In this document: piece by piece, positions 46,359 to 57,859 of the stretch
How positions within the stretch are numbered: the stretch's first letter is position 1
Layout of the letters: each line of letters starts with the position of its first letter
Source: Annona cherimola
Lineage: Eukaryota; Streptophyta; Magnoliopsida; Magnoliales; Annonaceae
DNA: 64,000 bases
NCBI GenBank assembly: GCA_030490835.1
Contig: CM059974.1
Span: 2,425,501 to 2,489,500, forward strand
Direction of reading: 5' to 3'
Translations under genes and position numbers: made by a program
Notes under the pieces: generated by a model
The model's database searches: none
Seen by the model: the letters and a program-made list of their open reading frames with translations, nothing else
Told to the model about the DNA's origin: nothing

Positions 46359-49142
46359 GTAAAGACAGACGTGGAGGTGGAACTCAGGAATCTGCTACTA
46401 GCTCCAACATTAATCCCAAGTGAGTTTTAATTTCGAAGTTTTGAAATTTGTAATATAATAAGGTCTGTTTTGCAAAATGCTAAACATTAGCACAGTCCTA
46501 AAATGCGGTTTTGCATAGTTGCAGGAGGGTCTCTTCTGCTAGAAACTCAAATTAATGAGTATTCAATGGACCCATTTTTATTTGGACCGTCCAACTTGTG
46601 GGCCAGTGATTAGCTACAATTGAAGAGAGTTGATGAAAGAGATCTCGATTGAGCCCTACGTTTGGGTTATCTCGATTGCAAGATCATGTACATTAACGTA
46701 GCTTTTTATTTTTATTTTTTTTGTTTATTGATCGACAGGGTTGAAAAAACCACTGGCACTGATCAGCGGTCTGCTCCATCTCGACCCACCCTCAAATCCA
46801 ACAACCCAACTGATCAGAAGGTAATTAAGTAAATACCAATATTCAGGTCATCTAGATCCTTATTTTCAACTGGATCGGAAACCCACATTTTTGCATATCG
46901 TTCCTAATTAATTTCTCTCATGGTCGACATGGATACCATTGTTGAGGCTTTATTTGACTACGTATGGTTCTGTTTGTTCATTTCCTTGCTAATACGTACA
47001 GTCAGGCCAGAAAACAAAGGACAAAGTTGAAACTACCGGCGCAGAATCCAAAAGACCACGTCCGGCTGAAAAGGTTTTGCAATCCCGTTTCCCTACCACT
47101 TCTTGCACAATTCACACGTTAGATGAGCATGAGATGGAATGGGATATTATATTTCCTGATGCACTTTTATCTATTCTCTGTATATTTTTATCTATTCCCA
47201 ATACACCTGTTAAAAAAATTAATTAATCACGTAAATGAAATTATGGGTACCTTTCAGAAGGTAAGCGGAAGCGATTACTGTGTCGCAAACTCTTTCACAC
47301 CGACGGAGAATGAAATCACAAGAAATCCAAATTCTCTCCCTAACCTAAGAAAGCTACGACATATAAGGAATAATTTTTAGGGTGTGTTTGGGGAATGGAT
47401 AAAACTTTTAATGAAAAATTGTAAAGAATAGAAATTGTCAAATAATGTGATATGCTAGAAGTAATGATGAAGAGTAAATAAGATAAAGTTAAAATAGATA
47501 GGTTAGTTGTGTGAATAGTTGTGTAGAAATGATTGAAAAGTAAGATAGTTGTATAGGAAAAATGTAAAAAATAATTAAAAAATAGGATAATTGTAGAGAG
47601 TGAAAAAGTTTTAGGTTGAAAAGTTTTAACTTTGATAATTTTTACTTATTAACAAATACACCCTTAGACAAAAAACCCGTCCCTTCTATTTGACAAAATA
47701 AGATTATTTAAAGAGTATAAGACAACGGTTTTAAAAACTATCACACAATCGGTTTTTGCAACTGCATATGTGTGTTATTCTAACATTTCCCCAAAATTAT
47801 TCCTCAGACGGTGTAAGGGTTCTTAGGTTATGGGAAGAGTTTGGATTTCTTGTGTTTTCATTTTTGATTGGTGTGAAAAGTTTGAGATGCAAGTAATGGC
47901 TTTTGCCTGCTTCTTAAAGGTACCTATAATTTCATTTACACAATTAATTAATTTTTTTAACATCCAAAATATCCGTCCCATTTGTCTGACAAAATAAGGG
48001 TAGTTAAAAAGTGTAAGACGACAATTTTAGAAACTGCCACAGCATCGGTTTCTGCACTTACATATGTGCGTTATTTTAGGATTCCGTGCACTCCGTTTTT
48101 ATACTAGTGTCAACCTAAGTGTATTTAACATGTGTATCAATTTTTACTATTTTTGGAGTATTTTAGATATTTATTTTTGATTTTTTGAAAATCAGTAGCA
48201 TTTTAGGTAATTTAAAATTAAAAATTTAAAAAAAAAAAACAAAAAAATGGGTAATTTAACAACGCCTTTACCTGTTTTTCCATGCCAAATTCTTATTGAA
48301 CTACCCAAAAAGAACGCTTTTTAGTAGATTTTCTAGTGAAGTTTTGAGTTTCTTTTAAAAAAATTTTAAAATATGAACGAGAACCTATAATTTTGCATAA
48401 TTGGAAGTTGACCTCGTAGTTCGCTTCTTCGTAAATTAGAACATATAGGTTTGCATTTTGTATAAAGTTGACTCTTGTGTTAACGGTCAATTAAGGCAAG
48501 GTTCATTTTGCAAAATTCAAACTCACAGGGTTTTAAATTGGCCTTTGACTACAGGCGGGCAAAAGCATTGAACGAGAAGCGGAGACAAGGACCATGAGAA
48601 AGAGTTCCACATTCAAGGCAACACCATTGCCGAGCTTTTATCATAAGAGAACTCCTCCTTCATTGCCAGAACTGAAGAAGGTATCCATGTAAATTAAGAG
48701 TCCCCATCAACCTGCATATGGTAGCACTGATTTCATCTCATTGCAACTTTTCTAACTTTTTTCTTCCCAGATTCCTTCCACACGACCGAAATCTCCCCAC
48801 CCACACCGAAGAAGCAGGTCAATATCCGAACCACTGAACAGAGAAGAGATGATTAAACAGCGCAAGGCTGCCCTACCAGAAGGAACAAACACCAAAATAG
48901 AACAAAGTAGGCGCAAATCGACGTCAGAGACTCCGACGGGACATGGTAAAACAGGGCAAATCAACCGGATTCAGCCAGTTCTGGAGAATGGGGGTGCTAA
49001 AACAGATGTACTTAGCAGGAGCAAGTCAGCATCAGAATCAATAGCTCCCAAAACAGAAGCACCATCATCGAACAGAAGCACCTATAAGGCTTCTAATGGT
49101 GTTTCTGCGTCTTCAGAGCCAGGAATGCAAGAACTGCAATGA
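46355..49142 (+). CDS. WVD2-like / TPX2-family microtubule-associated protein, short form
   Basis: Five exons join in phase to 238 aa: 46355-46419, 46739-46820, 47002-47073, 48555-48680 and 48771-49142. The diagnostic part is RKSSTFKATPLPSFYHKRTP (near 88-107) followed by PELKKIPSTRPKSPH across the last junction. This matches the second half of the TPX2/WVD2 motif (FKATP.PSFY...PP...ELKKIP.TR.KSP) of plant WAVE-DAMPENED2-like proteins, which bind and bundle microtubules. The first half of the domain, normally an ERAEKRKEFY...LEEK helix, is not visible. The N-terminus and the Ser/Lys-rich C-terminus are low-complexity and basic, with RRSRSISEP resembling phospho-sites. The start is uncertain: frames upstream at 46040 and 46104 could contribute. 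The stop at 49142 overlaps another open frame continuing to 49345. Confidence 0.75.
47209..47961. repeat. Long inverted repeat within WVD2-like intron 3
   Basis: The left arm 47209-47379 (TTAAAAAAATTAATTAATC, AAATGAAATTATGGGTACCT, ACAAGAAATCCAAATTCTC, CCTAACCTAAGAA) is matched by its complement at 47790-47961. Each arm is about 170 bp and the spacer about 410 bp. A Tourist-like MITE (47380-47663) sits exactly at the inner edge of the left arm. A further direct repeat (TGACAAAATAAG...GCGTTATT-type) occurs at 47690-47790 and 47985-48080. Confidence 0.85.
47380..47663. mobile_element. Tourist-like MITE in WVD2-like intron 3, with TTA duplication
   Basis: GGTGTGTTTGGGGAATGG at the left and AACAAATACACCC at the right are flanked by TTA at 47377-47379 and 47664-47666. 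The interior matches the common family closely. Confidence 0.87.
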
Positions 49143-49349
49143 CTAGTGGTACTAAAAGCTCCACCACGAGGTCGATTAGCACCACTGCAAAAGAAGCAAT
49201 AAACAAGCTCCTGAGGGGATCTTGGAAGGCCCCCAAAACTGAATCTGAATCATCGGCAAAGAGCCGGAAACCATGCGGCGGCAACAGTGTGTTGGAGAAG
49301 GGAGTAGGTGCTGCCAATGAGGGGAAGGGTGTGTTGGTTGCCTGAGGAT

Positions 49350-51000
49350 TGATGTCCCATGATGCTTTTGTGTAGTTTTTTCTGCCAGGAGATTTGCTTT
49401 GTGGTACAAAGGGATTGTTATGTCAGTAGATTGTGGTGGAAATCTGTGTGTCGAACTAAGTTGCTTTGCTAGTTTGTGGCATAATATTGGGATATTGGGA
49501 TTGTATGGCATAAACCACGGCAGCATCGTGTTAAGTTCAAGTTGCTGGTTAAAATTTGTAGTTGGATCATTCAAAGCATTGATTTTCGGAAATGGGTACG
49601 CAATTTTGCTTTCGCTTGTATAGAAATAAGAATGCCAGGCCAGCCATTCTCTTTCACAAAACTTGAGAAAAGAGAGAAACATATGAAAAGAAACCGAAAA
49701 GAAGATTAGGTCTTCTTTCTTTCTAATGTTTCGCAAGCAAAAGAAATTTTGCATTACTCTTAGGAAGGATATCACTTCATTATTCCCGGTTTTCTTTGTT
49801 TGAGGTGGTTGATTGTACATGACTTTCTATAGGTCTGTCTATAATTCAAAGAATACGTTTCATGATGATGGAATGGGATGAGTATGACATGAGAAGGTTA
49901 GATAAATAAAGTGTACTGTGTATTAAAATATAATTAGATCATCTTGGGAAAATTATATATTTTTTGACTTTTTCCCTTTTACTTGTTGTTATCTTTATTT
50001 TTAATTATTACTTTTATTATATTACCTTATTAACGTATTTATTTCGAAAACTTCAACTTTTTCCTTTTACCAAATGCACTTATTGTGTATTGAAAATAAA
50101 AAAATTTAAGAAAAAAGAACGATAGTTCATTCTCATCTTATCCCTTTTCTACTTATGTTTTTTCACTCGGATTGAATGGAGCTCAAGCTTATGAGAACCT
50201 GGGTTAATTTTAAATATGATCATGACTTGCAGTCATGTTTTAATTATTTATAGATATAACCAAGCATTTATAAAATGACAACATATTTTATCTTTAGTTT
50301 CGAGTATAACAGTACTATTAAATTAAAAGTGATATGAAGTACAAAATTAGCTTTGGTAAAAATAAAAAGAAGTTGCTCCAATTAGACAGTATAAAAAATT
50401 CAACAAAGTGATATAAAAATAAAAGGGAACTCAATTACACCCCTGCATATACGTTGCCCTTTTAAAAGAAATGGCAAGGGCAACTTTGTTATTTTTAAGA
50501 AATTTTATATTATAAAAAGAATCTAATGATGTTGTCATATTTGGAATCATGGGTAAAGTATATAATCATTAATGGGGTTTTTATAATTGCATCGTCATAT
50601 CTGAAAAAATATGTAATTATAAGTTGCGGTCAGACAAAGCGAGTCATCAGCTTGGACACTACCGCTGGAAGTCTACGTACGTAGAAAGCAACATCCATTT
50701 CTCCACACGCTAATTAACCAATTCCAGTAAGAAACGCGAAAGGTTGTCTAAAAAGACCCATTTCCTTTTTAATAAAAATAGCCCACGTACATACGGGCCT
50801 TGCGAAAATTGGACCTGGAATTAGAGCAGGTCACGAAACTGAACACTTCTGATTGTGTGGCCAAACGCCGAAACAAGCCTAAGACTCTTTTTGGAATTTG
50901 ATGATCAATGCCGTCCATGTGAGTTGATGCTTATTTTATTTTATTTTTTTATTACTAATATATGCCGTCCATGTGAGTCCATGTGAGTTGATGATCAATG
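49350..51000. other. Intergenic between WVD2-like gene and SDR pseudogene
   Basis: AT-rich; no gene. From about 50870 the sequence begins to resemble the 5' flank of the intact SDR gene at 59.7-60.0 kb (GGCTACTCTTCAACTCCTC, CACCCAAATCGCAAATTC), so the SDR duplication includes upstream DNA. Confidence 0.5.
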
Positions 51001-51077
51001 CCGTCCATGGCTACTCTTCAACTCCTCACCCAAATCGCAAATTCTTCCTAAAATCCTCTGCATAGTTCTTTCTGAAG

Positions 51078-52690
51078 ATGAGTTCCTCTGCTCCCATTTC
51101 TGTCAGCAAAAGGTGAAGAAATCCCTCCCCTGGTTTCCTTTTTCACTGCCGTATTGCGTAATTGGGTTGGTTAACGACATGTTCGCCCTGAATGAACAGA
51201 AAACAGAGCTCCCTCGCTGCACGAGCACGACTCATTTGTAAAGTTGTACTTAACAAGTGAAAAAAAGCTTATATGTTTGAATTTTCTAAATTAGGATTAA
51301 GACTCCAAATAAATTAAGGATGGGGCACCATCAATAATAATCCATCCACCCATGTTTCATCGATCCAATTCCAACATCTAATTACTCACGTTTCAATCAT
51401 ATTCTTGTGCTGCTGCAGACTGGAAGGGTGTCTAGTAAGGAAGCGTATGAGAAGGCGATGGGTGAAACTTGGCACCGGGTCGGTCCGAACCCCCGACCCG
51501 ACCCGGTACCGAAACAAAAAATGGGTTTTATTTTTTTAGAATTTTTTCAAAATAGACCCGGCTTCAACCCGACCCGTAGAAACCCGAAACCAAAATCGGG
51601 TTCGCACCAACCCGGTACCAAAACCCGACCCGGTGTAATTTATATAATTTTTTTATATAAATTATACATTTTTTTGTAATATTAATATATAGGTGGTTAA
51701 TTGATTTAATATATATAAATCAAATAGTTTAATTTAAGTGATTAATTGATTTAAATTGTTTAAATTAATGAATGACTATGATTTAATGATTTATAACATA
51801 TAGTTAATATGGATATTTAAAAAAATATATGAGGGGTAGCCGCACGTGTAAGAACTTGACATTCAAAATGCAGATGGAAATCAAGGGATAAATTACTTGG
51901 AAGTATTCGAATAGTTTTTTAGTTTTTTTGGAAACTTTGGAGACATGAACTTATTTAAATTTTGAATTTATTTAAAAGTGGACGTAAACTTATTTAAACT
52001 TGAGATTTGTTTATTTGTCATTTTAAATTTGAATTGCACTTAAATTAGATTGGAATGTTGAACCATTATGCCTAGTGTATTTAGATTTAGTTGTTTTGAA
52101 TAACTGTTATGTGGATTATGTTTGAATTTGAGTCGGCATGATAAATCTATTTCATATTATACTTTCTGTTAGTATGAGAAATTTGTTACTTTGAATTTCA
52201 GATTGTAGTATAAATTTGATTTCATATTTTAAGTTTATTAGTATGACAAGTGGACAATTTCTATTTTAGCAATTTGTATGATAAATATTTAGTTTGAATT
52301 CAATTTCAACGATTTGTATGATAATGTTTAGTTTCAACTACAATAGTTGGTATGATATGTTCATTTTCTATTTGCTACACTTGAGTCATTTCCAGTAGCT
52401 ATTTGCTACACTTGACTTCATAAACACAGATATGTATATTCCAATTAAATTAGGAAAAAAACAGTTTATTGGTAACCCGAATTCTAACCCGAAACCAAAC
52501 CAAAACCAATGCGAACCCAGTCCGAACCCGGTTTAAATTCTTAGGGTTTGGGGCGTGACACTCAAAGCCGACGATGTCGCTATTGGAGCTCTGTTTCTTG
52601 CTGGTAATGAGTCCAGATATGTGAGTGGCCTCGACCTCTTGGTTGATGGAGGATATAGTGTTACAAACCCGTCCCTGCCAATGTTCTAAA
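51078..52690 (+). pseudogene. Broken SDR gene copy (internal deletion plus transposon insertion)
   Basis: Exon 1 (51078-51112) is intact and reads MSSSAPISVSK. The splice acceptor at 51418 is present. Exon 2 then starts as in the functional paralogue but jumps after nine bases to the region encoding SSKQAFEK (51428-51461). About 580 bp are lost, including the NAD-binding loop and catalytic Ser-Tyr-Lys. A foreign segment of about 1.1 kb follows. SDR homology resumes at about 52552 with LKADDVA-like sequence and runs through YVSGLDLLVDGGYSVTNPS to the 3' end. An AATAAA at 52777 survives. The deletion joins at a shared AAGGG, suggesting microhomology-mediated loss. It cannot encode an enzyme. 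Confidence 0.9.
51461..52550. mobile_element. Insertion in the SDR pseudogene, probably hAT-related
   Basis: The left edge GGGTGAAACTTGGCACCGGG resembles the terminus of the 8.0 kb hAT element (GGGGTGCAACTTGGGCCGGG). The interior has ACCCGACCCGG and AACCCGAAACC motifs at both ends, as in hAT subterminal regions. A matching right terminus and target-site duplication are not visible, so the right end may be deleted. Confidence 0.5.
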
Positions 52691-52834
52691 CAAGCTGCAG
52701 CCTTTATGCATGTATGTGTAAGGAACAGCCCCCTTTTGTGCCTCTACATGAAAAATAGTATTATGATGGGCATAAGAATAAAATGGATTCAATCAAAAGT
52801 AACTCGTGCTGATCACAGTATATATATATATATA

Positions 52835-53213
52835 ACATACAGGATATGATCGTGTGCAGTCGGACTGCACCGTAATTACAGTGCAGTCCGCTGTAAAATG
52901 GACCCCACACATATTAGATTGTAATGAAACTTATACACTCATTTATCCATATATAAATCATACTTTAGACGGTTTAGATGTTGAAAAAACTACTTTAAAC
53001 TTGATATTTACATTAAACTATTTTATTACGTTGATTTTGCACCATTTTAAGATGGAGACTACACACATGTTGGATTTGGATGAAAATTGGTATGGTAATA
53101 AAGTGAACAATTCTAAATACAATGGGTGGGGTGGATTTATGGGAAATGATCAGGTGGGGCCCACAGTGCATGGACTGCACGGTGCAGTCGCATGCACTGG
53201 ATCATTTCCCATA
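52835..53213. mobile_element. TA-associated MITE, variant
   Basis: The ends GGATATGATCGTGTGCAGTC and GCATGCACTGGATCATTTCC are partly inverted, each with a GACTGCAC/GTGCAGTC palindromic motif and a GGACCCCACA/TGGGGCCCACA segment. TA runs lie on both sides. The interior is colinear with the 55-57 kb family in reverse. Confidence 0.75.
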
Positions 53214-53579
53214 CATATATATGTATGTATATGCTATCATTATATAATTTTTTAGTCATATTTCTTTGACATGGATTAGTACTTATGCAGCATGATATCA
53301 TATTTTAATACTTGAAAACATTAATTAACTGAAAGGAAAAAAAGTTTCATACGAGATCATGTATTTGCAGTCAAATAACGAAAATTTGACGTGTTTATAA
53401 AAAAAATATAAAAAAAAAGTGAAAACCTCTCAATCAGAAAAAAACGATAAACAATATTCCAATATGATAAGAATAATAATTAGAAGTAAAGTGTATAAAT
53501 TTCAAATAAATAAAATAATCGTATGAAAAAATATTAAAAAGAAAAATTGATATATGGTAGAGATAAAAATAAAAAGTAA

Positions 53580-53690
53580 GATAAGTAGGTATCTAAGATG
53601 TTAAATCATATCAAAAGATAAGTAGGTATCTAAGATGTTAAATCATATCAAAAGATAAGTAGGTATCTAAGATGTTAAATCATATCAAAA
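53580..53690. repeat. Tandem repeat, 3 x 37 bp
   Basis: The unit GATAAGTAGGTATCTAAGAT and the rest recurs at 53580, 53617 and 53654 without visible mismatch. Confidence 0.92.
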
Positions 53691-53699
53691 GTGCAGAAG

Positions 53700-54285
53700 G
53701 AGAAGTGGGAAAATGTTTTTCCTCTTTTACATGTAGCCACCTTTAATATTATTCGCAGCTAACTTAGTGTTATATATCATTAAACAAAAGATCTTTTATA
53801 TATATATATATCACGATCACAAGTTTACAACTTACGAAAAATATGAATTTTATTGCTAAATTTCATTTTTTGAATTCAGAAAAAGATTGCACAATCAATT
53901 TCTAAATATAATATTCGAAATTCACTACATTAAAACATTAAATAACTTAAGAATAAGGTGCAGTGAGACTTGTCACCTCACAAAGACTTCGCGTCTACCA
54001 GTGAAATAAAATTCCAAAACCAGTTCAATCTGGTTTGCGTTATAATGGTAATTATTGCCTTTAGGAAAAATGGTTCTGAAAATTTATTGCATAGCAAACT
54101 TAGCAATATTATGCATTATTTATAATATAATATGACACCAGATCATTTATTGAGTTGTTCATGTCTTTTAATAATACATTAATTTTTTATTTTTAATTTA
54201 TAGCTTTTTATATTTACCCCCAATTTTCTTATTTTGAGGACATTAGTCCTTCCATGATCTATGGGATACATAACCTATGAAAAGT
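53700..54285. other. AT-rich intergenic, nothing assigned
   Basis: No coding frame, repeat end or RNA gene is supported. Confidence 0.45.
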
Positions 54286-54287
54286 TA

Positions 54288-54835
54288 TGAGCATGTTTGA
54301 TAATGGATAAAAGTTTTCAAACTAAATTTTTTTGAGTGTTTGGCAAACAAAAAAAATCTTTTCATCTAAAATTTTTCAATCTTTACAACAATCATATTTT
54401 TAATTATTTTTTTACATCTTCCTATATAATTATCTTGCTTTTCAATCATTTCTACATAAGTATCCGTACAACTAATCTATTTATTTTAACTTTATTCTCT
54501 TTACTCCTTATCATTATTCTTATTATATTACATTGTTTTTACCGATTCAAAAATTTTAAATAAAATATTTTTCATCAAAAGTTTTACCACTTCCCAACCA
54601 CATCCAAATTAAAATTTTTTAATAAAAAACTTTTCACACTTCACAATTATTCTAATATTTAATCATTTCTTTATATCTTTTTGTATAACTATTTTACTTT
54701 TTAATCGTTTCTACACAATTACCTATACAATTAACATATCTATTTAAATTTATTCTTTTTATTCATTATTATTACCTCTATCACATCATATCATTTTCTC
54801 TTATTTCAAAAAAAAAACTAAGACACTGCTATTGT
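54288..54835. mobile_element. Tourist-like MITE fragments, reverse orientation
   Basis: Two blocks contain complements of the family motifs: TTTATTCTCTTTACTCCTTA with TTATTCTTATTATATTACA, and TTTATTCTTTTTATTCATTA with TTACCTCTATCACATCA. The left one has GAGCATGTTTGATAATGG as an outer end, and GTGTTTGGCAAAC begins an inner copy, suggesting nesting. Confidence 0.55.
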
Positions 54836-54984
54836 AAGTCTAAAACACTAATTGGACGTTTCAGTGGTTCCATGGCTTTGGCTAACCACTTCCAGTTAAA
54901 AATATGCATGGTTGTCTAAAAATATCCAAGACATTTTGTAAGTAGACCTACTTACCTCTTGAGATTACTATATATACATATATA

Positions 54985-55380
54985 TATATGTATGTATGTA
55001 AAGGAATGATTTTGTCGGACTAAGCAAATGTCCCGCTTAGTCCACCTTAAAAAATCTATTTAAAAATATATTTTTATTTTTTTCTCCATAAACTTGTTTA
55101 TCTAAGTGTATTTAACATATAATTCAAATTTTACCATTTTGGATATGTGTATATATTTTTAAATATTTTTAAACATAGGAATATTTTCAACACATATATA
55201 CAAATAGATATTAAAATCTTAAATATATATATATATCCAAAAATAGTAAAACTTAATTTTCATGTTAAATACACTTAGATAAACAAGTGTGTGAAGAAAA
55301 AATAAAAAATATTTTAAAATAAGTTTTTTGAGGTGGACTAAAGAACATTTGCTTAGCCCGGGTTAACATGATCACTTAAT
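54985..55380. mobile_element. Long-TIR fold-back element ('GGCTAAGC' family)
   Basis: The left arm GGACTAAGCAAATGTCCCGC and CTTAGTCCACCTTAAAAAA is complemented by the right arm TTTTTTGAGGTGGACTAAAG and ACATTTGCTTAGCCCGGG. A second pair inside is CTTGTTTATCTAAGTGTATT with ACTTAGATAAACAAGTGTG. It sits between TA repeats. Confidence 0.8.
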
Positions 55381-55383
55381 ATT

Positions 55384-55710
55384 TAGGAGCAGCGCAACTA
55401 TACTATAACAGCGTTGCACTAGAATGGGCCCTACGTGACCATAAAATTATAATATACTTCACCCATTGTATTTATAATCATGAATTTTATTACAATACCA
55501 AATTTTATCCCAATCGGATATGTGTATGGACCCCCATCTGAAAATACTACAAATTCAACATAATAAAATAGTTTAATGTAAATAATAACTTTAAAGTAGT
55601 TTTTTCAACATTTAAACCATTTTCTATAAAATTTATATATGGATAAATGAATTATATAAAGTTTCATTGCATTCTAATATGTGTAAGGCCCATTTTTAGG
55701 TCGGGAACAA

Positions 55711-55743
<33 letters not shown>

Positions 55744-57850
55744 CATATACGGTCCCACTTCTATGTAACCAAGTTACATAGTATATAGAAGCAGACCCAT
55801 GCAACCCCTTCAAAATCTAAGATTTCGATCTTTGATGACAAATAGAATTCATTCATTATATTTAACATCATTTGTTTACCCAGGAGACCAAGTTTCATTC
55901 CGATCAAGTGTGTTTATGGGCCACATTTGTTCAAAAATATATATTCATGTGTAAATTATGAAAAATGCTTAGATCTATTTACACATGTATAAGAATGTAA
56001 TAATACTTTATAGAATCATTTATTCACGTAGAAATGATATTTTGGATGGTTTAGATGCCGAAAATACAACTATAAAATTGACATTTTAGCATTTTCATAA
56101 TTTACACATGAATATATACATTTTCTTTGTATTTAGAATAATGTATTCTATTACGATGTCAATTTTCTTCCCAATCGGATATCTGTATGTACCATATTTG
56201 AAAATGGTATAAATTCAACGTAATAAAATAATTTGATGTATATAATAACTTCGAAGTGGTTTTTTCAATATATAAACCATTTGCTGTAAAATTTATATAT
56301 AGATAAATGATTATATAAAATTTTATTGTATTCTAATATGTGTGGGGCCCAAAAATGGGCAAATGTACTGCTATTACGGTGTGGTGGTGTTGAAATGAGG
56401 CCTACATGATGATAAAATTATAATCTACTCCACCCGTTTTATTGAGAATAATGTATTCTATTACCATATCAATTTTCATCCCAATCAGATATGTGCATGG
56501 ACCCCATCTGAAAATAATATAAATTCAACGTAATAAAATAGTTTGATATAAATAACAACTTTAAAGTGATTTTTTCAATACATAAACCATTTGCTATAAA
56601 ATTTATATATGAATAAATGATTATATAGAATTTCATTGCATTCTAATATGTATGGAGCCCAAAAATGGGCAAATGTACTGCGGTAGCGCTGCATTGAAAC
56701 AATTCTCTCTTTTTCTATATATATAGGAGTATTCAAGTATAGCGCCATTGCCCCATATGATGATAAAATTAAAATTTACTCCACATATTGTATTTAGAAT
56801 AATGTATTCTATTATCATATCAATTTTCATCCTAATTGGATATGTGTATGGACCCCATCTGAAAATGGTACAATTCAATGTATTAAAATAGTTTGATATA
56901 AATAATAACTTTAAAGCGATTTTTTCAACATGTAAACCACTTGCTATAAAATTTATATATGGATAAATGATTGTATAAAATTTTATTGCATTCTAATATG
57001 TGTGAGACCCATTTTTGGGCAAATGTACTGTTGTTTTGGTGCAATTGCGTTGCACCGGAACAACTCTTATATATATATATAAGAAATATTCAAGTATAGT
57101 TTCACTGTACCACAATTACAGTGCGGTTATCTCAAAATAGGCCCTATATGATTATAAAATTATAATATATTCCACAAATTGTATTTAGAATTATGTATTT
57201 TATTACTATACCATTTTTCTTCGTCCAAATTGGATATGTGTATGTACTTCATCCGAAAATGGTACAAATCAATGTAATAAAATATTTTAATGTAAATAAC
57301 AACTTTAAAGTTATTTTTTCAATATGTAAATTATTTGCTATAAAATTTATATATGGATAAATAATTGCATAAAACATCAATACATTTAAGTACATGTGAG
57401 ACTCATTTTAGGCCAAATGCACTGTTAATTATGGCGCAACTTCATTGTATAGGAAAATGTTATATATATATATAGAGAGAGAGAGAGAAAGAGAGAGAGA
57501 GAAGAGAGAGCTATTCAGGTGCAGCGCTACTGCACCAGAACAACGGTACATTTGCCCATTTTTGGGCTCACACAACAATGAACTTTATACAATTATATAT
57601 ATATATATAAATTTTATAGCAAATGGTTTACATGTTGAAAAAATTGCTTTAAAGTTGTTATACATCAAACTATTTTATTACGTTGAATTTGTATCATTTT
57701 TAGATATGGTCCAATACATATCCGATTGGGAGGAAAATTGATATGGTAATAAAATATATTATTCTAAATACAATGAGTGAAGTAGATTATAATATGATAA
57801 TCATGTGGAGCTCATTTGAACATGACACTACACTTGAATACTCCTCACAT
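55384..57850. mobile_element. Cluster of related TA-associated MITEs (at least five copies)
   Basis: Copies at about 55384-55735, 56127-56410, 56395-56720, 56728-57070, 57080-57460 and 57505-57845 (last inverted) share the same order. The order is CTGCACCGGAA-like end, ACTCCACCCATTGTATTTAG, AATGTATTCTATTACCATA, TTTTCATCCCAATCGGATAT, ATTCAACGTAATAAAATAG, ATTGCATTCTAATATGTGTG and GGGCAAATGTACTG. Copies are separated by TATATATA and CTCTCT or GAGAGA runs. A different hairpin-ended unit (about 55750-56126) is wedged in, with TTCTATGTAACC facing GGTTACATAG-like sequence. Confidence 0.75.
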
Positions 57851-57859
57851 ATATATACT

